Source of the DNA: QHXW01 sp035297145
Lineage (GTDB): Bacteria > Acidobacteriota > Terriglobia > Bryobacterales > Bryobacteraceae
Direction: 5' to 3'
Assembly (NCBI GenBank): GCA_035297145.1
Contig: DATGZN010000011.1
Coordinates: forward strand, 1-64,000
Length of the DNA stretch: 64,000 bases
In this document: positions 61,257-64,000 of the stretch, in pieces
Numbering within the stretch: the stretch's first letter is position 1
Layout of the letters: each line of letters begins with the position of its first letter
Program-made: the position numbers and the translations under genes
The notes under the pieces: generated by a model
What the model saw: the letters and a program-made list of their open reading frames with translations, nothing else
Database searches by the model: none
Told to the model about the DNA's origin: nothing

Positions 61257-62375
61257 TCAATTCTTCAGGTATCCCTGCCACACGTATTCCAAAGCCTCAG
61301 GAAGTGTCTGCTGCTTGACGGCGCGGTCGGTGTGCCCGGCGTTCCGTGCAAATACGAATTGATAATGATAGCCCTTGGCGGCCAGAACTTTCGCCATGTT
61401 TTCATTGGCAACGACCCAGTCGTGCATGTTGTCGCGCATGACATTGGGATTGAAGAGGTCTCGATCGCCTACCTCCATCCAGATGCGCAGCGGCTTCACC
61501 GGGCTATTGGGGATTAGGTGTTCATGGAATTCCCATGCGCCATGGGGCGTCTGGGGGTTCGACGGCCACTGCTGGTTCACGTAGGTGCCTGAGTAGGTGA
61601 GCACGCGATGGTAAAGCTTGGGGTGGTACCACGCCATGATCAAGGCGCATGAGCCACCGGAGCTGCCGCCCATGGTCGCCCGGCCGTCCGGATCCTTAGT
61701 CAGTTTCACGTTGTATTGCTTCTCTACGAGAGGCAGGATTTCTTTCTCGACGAATTCCGCGTAAAGCCCGGACATCGTGTCGTACTCCAAACCACGTTGA
61801 CTTCCCTGCGCGTCACCGCTGCCGTTACCTATGGAGATCGCAATCATCACGGGCACACGCTGCTCGGCAATCAGGTTGTCCAGAGCCGTGAACAAGAGTG
61901 GGTCAGGTCCGTCTGCTCCGACGATGAACGGCGCGACTGTGCCAGATACGTATTGCTTGGGGACGTACACGGTTACTCGGCGGGTGTAGGGAGCAGGGTG
62001 GCTCGTGGTGACTACCAGTTTCGCGGGATCGGTCGGGTCCGCCGCGCCAAAAGTGTGAGGCTCGCGCGCTATGCCGGGATAGATTTTGCTATCGGCCGAT
62101 TCCATGGTAAAGGTGAAGACCGATCCCTGCGGCACGCTTTCCTTCACCGTCATCTCTGGTGGGGGATTATGCGTGGGGCCAAGGATGAAATTTCCGTCGG
62201 CGTTTGCCGGCGCGTTGGCCCCGTCAGGTAGGTCTTTCGCCGCTACATAACCGGGAGTGTTTGGATCGCGCGTCGGAGGCGTCGGGCGCGCCGGCGAAGT
62301 TGGAGCTTGGCCCAATGACGGACTTATGCCGGTCATCACATGGATCAAAAAGCCGAGGATCAATAGACGGAACAC
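61257..62375 (-). CDS. Secreted esterase, Fes/esterase D-like
   Basis: A 372-residue alpha/beta-hydrolase. Start GTG 62375 is chosen: AAAGGGAGTC lies seven bases upstream and the product begins with a signal peptide (MFRLLILGFLIHVMTGIS). TMGGSSGGSCALIMAW holds the nucleophile Ser in GxSxG; RIWMEVGDRDLFNP has the acid and FARNAGHTDRA the His. The N-terminal domain (about 30-150) is the beta-sandwich seen in enterochelin-esterase-like enzymes. It hydrolyses carboxylic esters, perhaps feruloyl or carbohydrate acetyl groups. It converges with the DUF1552 gene. Confidence 0.87.
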   Translation of the reverse strand: MFRLLILGFLIHVMTGISPSLGQAPTSPARPTPPTRDPNTPGYVAAKDLPDGANAPANADGNFILGPTHNPPPEMTVKESVPQGSVFTFTMESADSKIYPGIAREPHTFGAADPTDPAKLVVTTSHPAPYTRRVTVYVPKQYVSGTVAPFIVGADGPDPLLFTALDNLIAEQRVPVMIAISIGNGSGDAQGSQRGLEYDTMSGLYAEFVEKEILPLVEKQYNVKLTKDPDGRATMGGSSGGSCALIMAWYHPKLYHRVLTYSGTYVNQQWPSNPQTPHGAWEFHEHLIPNSPVKPLRIWMEVGDRDLFNPNVMRDNMHDWVVANENMAKVLAAKGYHYQFVFARNAGHTDRAVKQQTLPEALEYVWQGYLKN

Positions 62376-62463
62376 GAGAAGACTCCCTTTTGTAATTGAC
62401 GGCGTCAACTGCCGACGGAACGGAGGCGACGTCTGGATTGTCTTGGGCATTCTAGCCAATCGC

Positions 62464-62730
62464 TCAGAGCAGTCCGAAGTGCCGGAACGCCTGCTTAATC
62501 GTTGCAACCTTTTCCGGTGGACACGGATTCTCGTCGTGGGACGCGCCGGGTGGGGCGAGCCCGAACAGCTCTTTGCAATGTGCAATCCAGGCACTCTCGG
62601 GCACAAAGCCATGCTGGCGCGAAATCCATTTTTGGATCTCCTGATCCGTGGCGCGTTGACGGGTCGATTTCTGTTCGTCTGGAGGACGTGATGGGCGCCC
62701 ACGTCGTCGATCATCGTAACGACTTCTCAT
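62464..62730 (-). CDS. Small conserved-looking protein
   Basis: An 88-residue basic protein. N-terminus is Arg/Pro-rich (RYDDRRRGRPSRPPDE). The distal part reads EIQKWISRQHGFVPESAWIAH, then CKELFGL and NPCPPEKVATIKQAFRHFG (quoted in parts), a pattern I have seen as a small conserved bacterial unknown. No membrane segment. It starts upstream of the esterase with 88 bases between and may share its transcript. Function unknown. Confidence 0.72.
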   Translation of the reverse strand: MRSRYDDRRRGRPSRPPDEQKSTRQRATDQEIQKWISRQHGFVPESAWIAHCKELFGLAPPGASHDENPCPPEKVATIKQAFRHFGLL

Positions 62731-62992
62731 TTGTCTGACGTCCGGCCTGATAAAAGCATAACGCGTCTAAAGGCGCTCTCCCAGGCAACCCGACCATCGG
62801 CGCCCGATCGGAGGCTGATAACGCCACCAGGCTGAGCAGGCGGGGGAGACAGCGATCTCCACGAACCGGACATACGGCCCGCGTGAGGTCAGTTCCCGAC
62901 CAGGGCGTTTTGCGGCAAGGTGAAACATCAAGAGCGGGCCCCCTGCCCTTGGTGATGATCTCTCCAAATTTCCGCCATTTCCCCCCGCCGAT

Positions 62993-64000
62993 TCAACCTT
63001 TCTGCTGGATCCAAAGTGCGGTCTTAGTCGCCAGCCGGTCCAGTGCGATCACGGATAACTCCAGGTGTTCCTCGAGGGTGTCTTCAATTTTGTTGTGGCT
63101 GATGCCTTTGAGCGACTGCACAAACATCATCACCGTCGGGATGCCTGACCGGGCTACCTCAGCGGCGTCATGAAGAGGTCCTGACGGCAGGCGATGGCTT
63201 CGGCCCGCAGTCTCCTCAACGGCCTGGCCGCACAGATCGATCAGCGCGGGATGGAAGGGCACGGGTTCAATGCTCCAGATGCGCGACCATTCCACGGTAC
63301 AGTTCTCGTCAGCGGCGAAGCGCTCACTGGCTTGGCGCGCTTCGCGCAACATCTGGGCAACCACGGTCGCGTCGAGATCGCGCTGATCCAGCGTAGCTTC
63401 GCACCGGCCGACCACAGCGGTGACGATGCCGGGAAATGTCTTCACGCTGCCGATGGTACAGACGGCATCCGGGTGCTTCCCAGCAATGACGCGGATTTCC
63501 AGCGCCAGCTTTGCGGCCGGCGCCAGCGCATCCCGCCGCACCTTCATGGGCGTGGAGCCCGAGTGCGCTTCCTGGCCTAGAAATGTGACGGTATGACGCT
63601 CCACGCCCTTGGTGCCGAGCACAACACCCAGCGGCAGGCCCAGGCGCTCGAGCACTGGACCCTGCTCGATATGGAGCTCCAGATAGGCGGCCGCGTTTTG
63701 CCGCTCGCGCCCGGCTTCGGGAAAGCGATCGATCTCGACGCCGCAGCGACGCAGAGCGGCTTCGAGGCGAATGCCATCCTTGTCGGTGCGAACGCGGTCG
63801 GCTTCGATACTGTGGGTGCCGGCAAAGGCCGAAGATCCCAGCAGGCTTCTGCCGAAGCGTGCGCCTTCCTCATCCGCCCAGTCGACCAGGCGAACCGTTA
63901 TTGGCGGACGGCCCGCGTATTCGTCCGCGAAGCGGCGCAAGACTTCGAGCGCGGCCAAGACATTCAGACTGCCGTCGAGCCAGCCGCCGTTCGGCACTGA
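62993..64000 (-). CDS. M20-family amidohydrolase (N-carbamoyl amino acid hydrolase/allantoate amidohydrolase type), start-truncated
   Basis: A 335-residue fragment; the frame is open to the right edge and the missing N-terminus carries the first metal His. Visible metal ligands: Asp of GGWLDGS near the start, the paired Glu of WADEEGARFGRS, His of AYLELHIEQGP and His of PLHDAAEVA. SGSTPMKVRRDAL is the dimerisation domain start. Zinc enzymes of this type release ammonia and carbamoyl groups from N-carbamoyl amino acids or ureidoglycolate-related substrates; the exact substrate is unknown. It ends about 260 bases before the gene at 62730. Confidence 0.9.
   Translation of the reverse strand, partial: SVPNGGWLDGSLNVLAALEVLRRFADEYAGRPPITVRLVDWADEEGARFGRSLLGSSAFAGTHSIEADRVRTDKDGIRLEAALRRCGVEIDRFPEAGRERQNAAAYLELHIEQGPVLERLGLPLGVVLGTKGVERHTVTFLGQEAHSGSTPMKVRRDALAPAAKLALEIRVIAGKHPDAVCTIGSVKTFPGIVTAVVGRCEATLDQRDLDATVVAQMLREARQASERFAADENCTVEWSRIWSIEPVPFHPALIDLCGQAVEETAGRSHRLPSGPLHDAAEVARSGIPTVMMFVQSLKGISHNKIEDTLEEHLELSVIALDRLATKTALWIQQKG

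Noticed and set aside
1..64000. CRISPR array, IS element, prophage or integrative element
   Set aside because: No regular repeats, transposase, integrase or phage structural genes recognised anywhere in the window.

Overview
The window comes from a chromosome that looks acidobacterial, most like the Solibacter/Bryobacter group. This is inferred from gene content: five very large MacB/FtsX-type permeases of the acidobacterial orphan (ADOP) class with no ATPase gene beside them, an Oar-like TonB-dependent receptor with a carboxypeptidase-regulatory domain, a Ser/Thr kinase fused to a PD40/TolB propeller, a DUF1592/DUF1552 pair, PadR regulation of permeases, and many secreted sugar-type enzymes. 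DNA is GC-rich and gene-dense. I found no tRNA, rRNA, CRISPR array, complete IS element or prophage.

Layout. 1-533: broken start of a secreted GH20 hexosaminidase. 704-5841: a compact operon with a PAAR spike tip, an FHA-DUF4123 adaptor fusion, a small protein, an 834-residue unknown and a secreted unknown; it resembles an effector-delivery cassette of a contractile injection system. 5957-16210: sugar-related secreted enzymes, a membrane glycosyltransferase-like protein, unknowns, a sialate-esterase remnant, an orphan Flp-type pilin and a small membrane protein. 16516-20484: kinase-propeller and small unknowns. 21012-25976: frameshifted ADOP permease, class D sortase with an LPKTA substrate, metF. 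26063-31732: TonB-dependent receptor, SDR, a decayed copy of the SDR 5' end, then a secreted Cys-rich peptide next to a membrane thioredoxin. 31929-45501: ADOP permease, sodium:solute symporter, exported methyltransferase, then PadR with three tandem ADOP permeases. 45538-50827: bshA, GT2 glycosyltransferase, threonine dehydratase-like enzyme, radical SAM enzyme with a small partner. 51706-53981: divergent senA/senB selenoneine genes. 54168-64000: second exported methyltransferase, cystathionine gamma-synthase-type enzyme, DUF1592/DUF1552 pair, secreted esterase, small unknown and the start-truncated M20 amidohydrolase.

Themes. Sulfur, selenium and one-carbon metabolism recurs (metF, bshA, gamma-synthase, senA/senB), though the genes are not in one operon. 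Degradation of external substrates is the other theme (GH20, secreted Gfo/Idh and TIM-barrel proteins, TonB receptor, symporter, DUF1592/1552, esterase). The stretch has a notable number of broken reading frames: three frameshifts in otherwise good families or their remnants, one weaker frameshift candidate and three in-frame TAG codons. They could be real decay or sequence errors.

The most promising leads are the PAAR/FHA-DUF4123 cassette with its unknown cargo, the radical SAM enzyme with its uncharacterised 112-residue partner, the Cys-rich peptide/thioredoxin pair, the sortase/LPKTA pair in a diderm background, and the minimal senA/senB locus.
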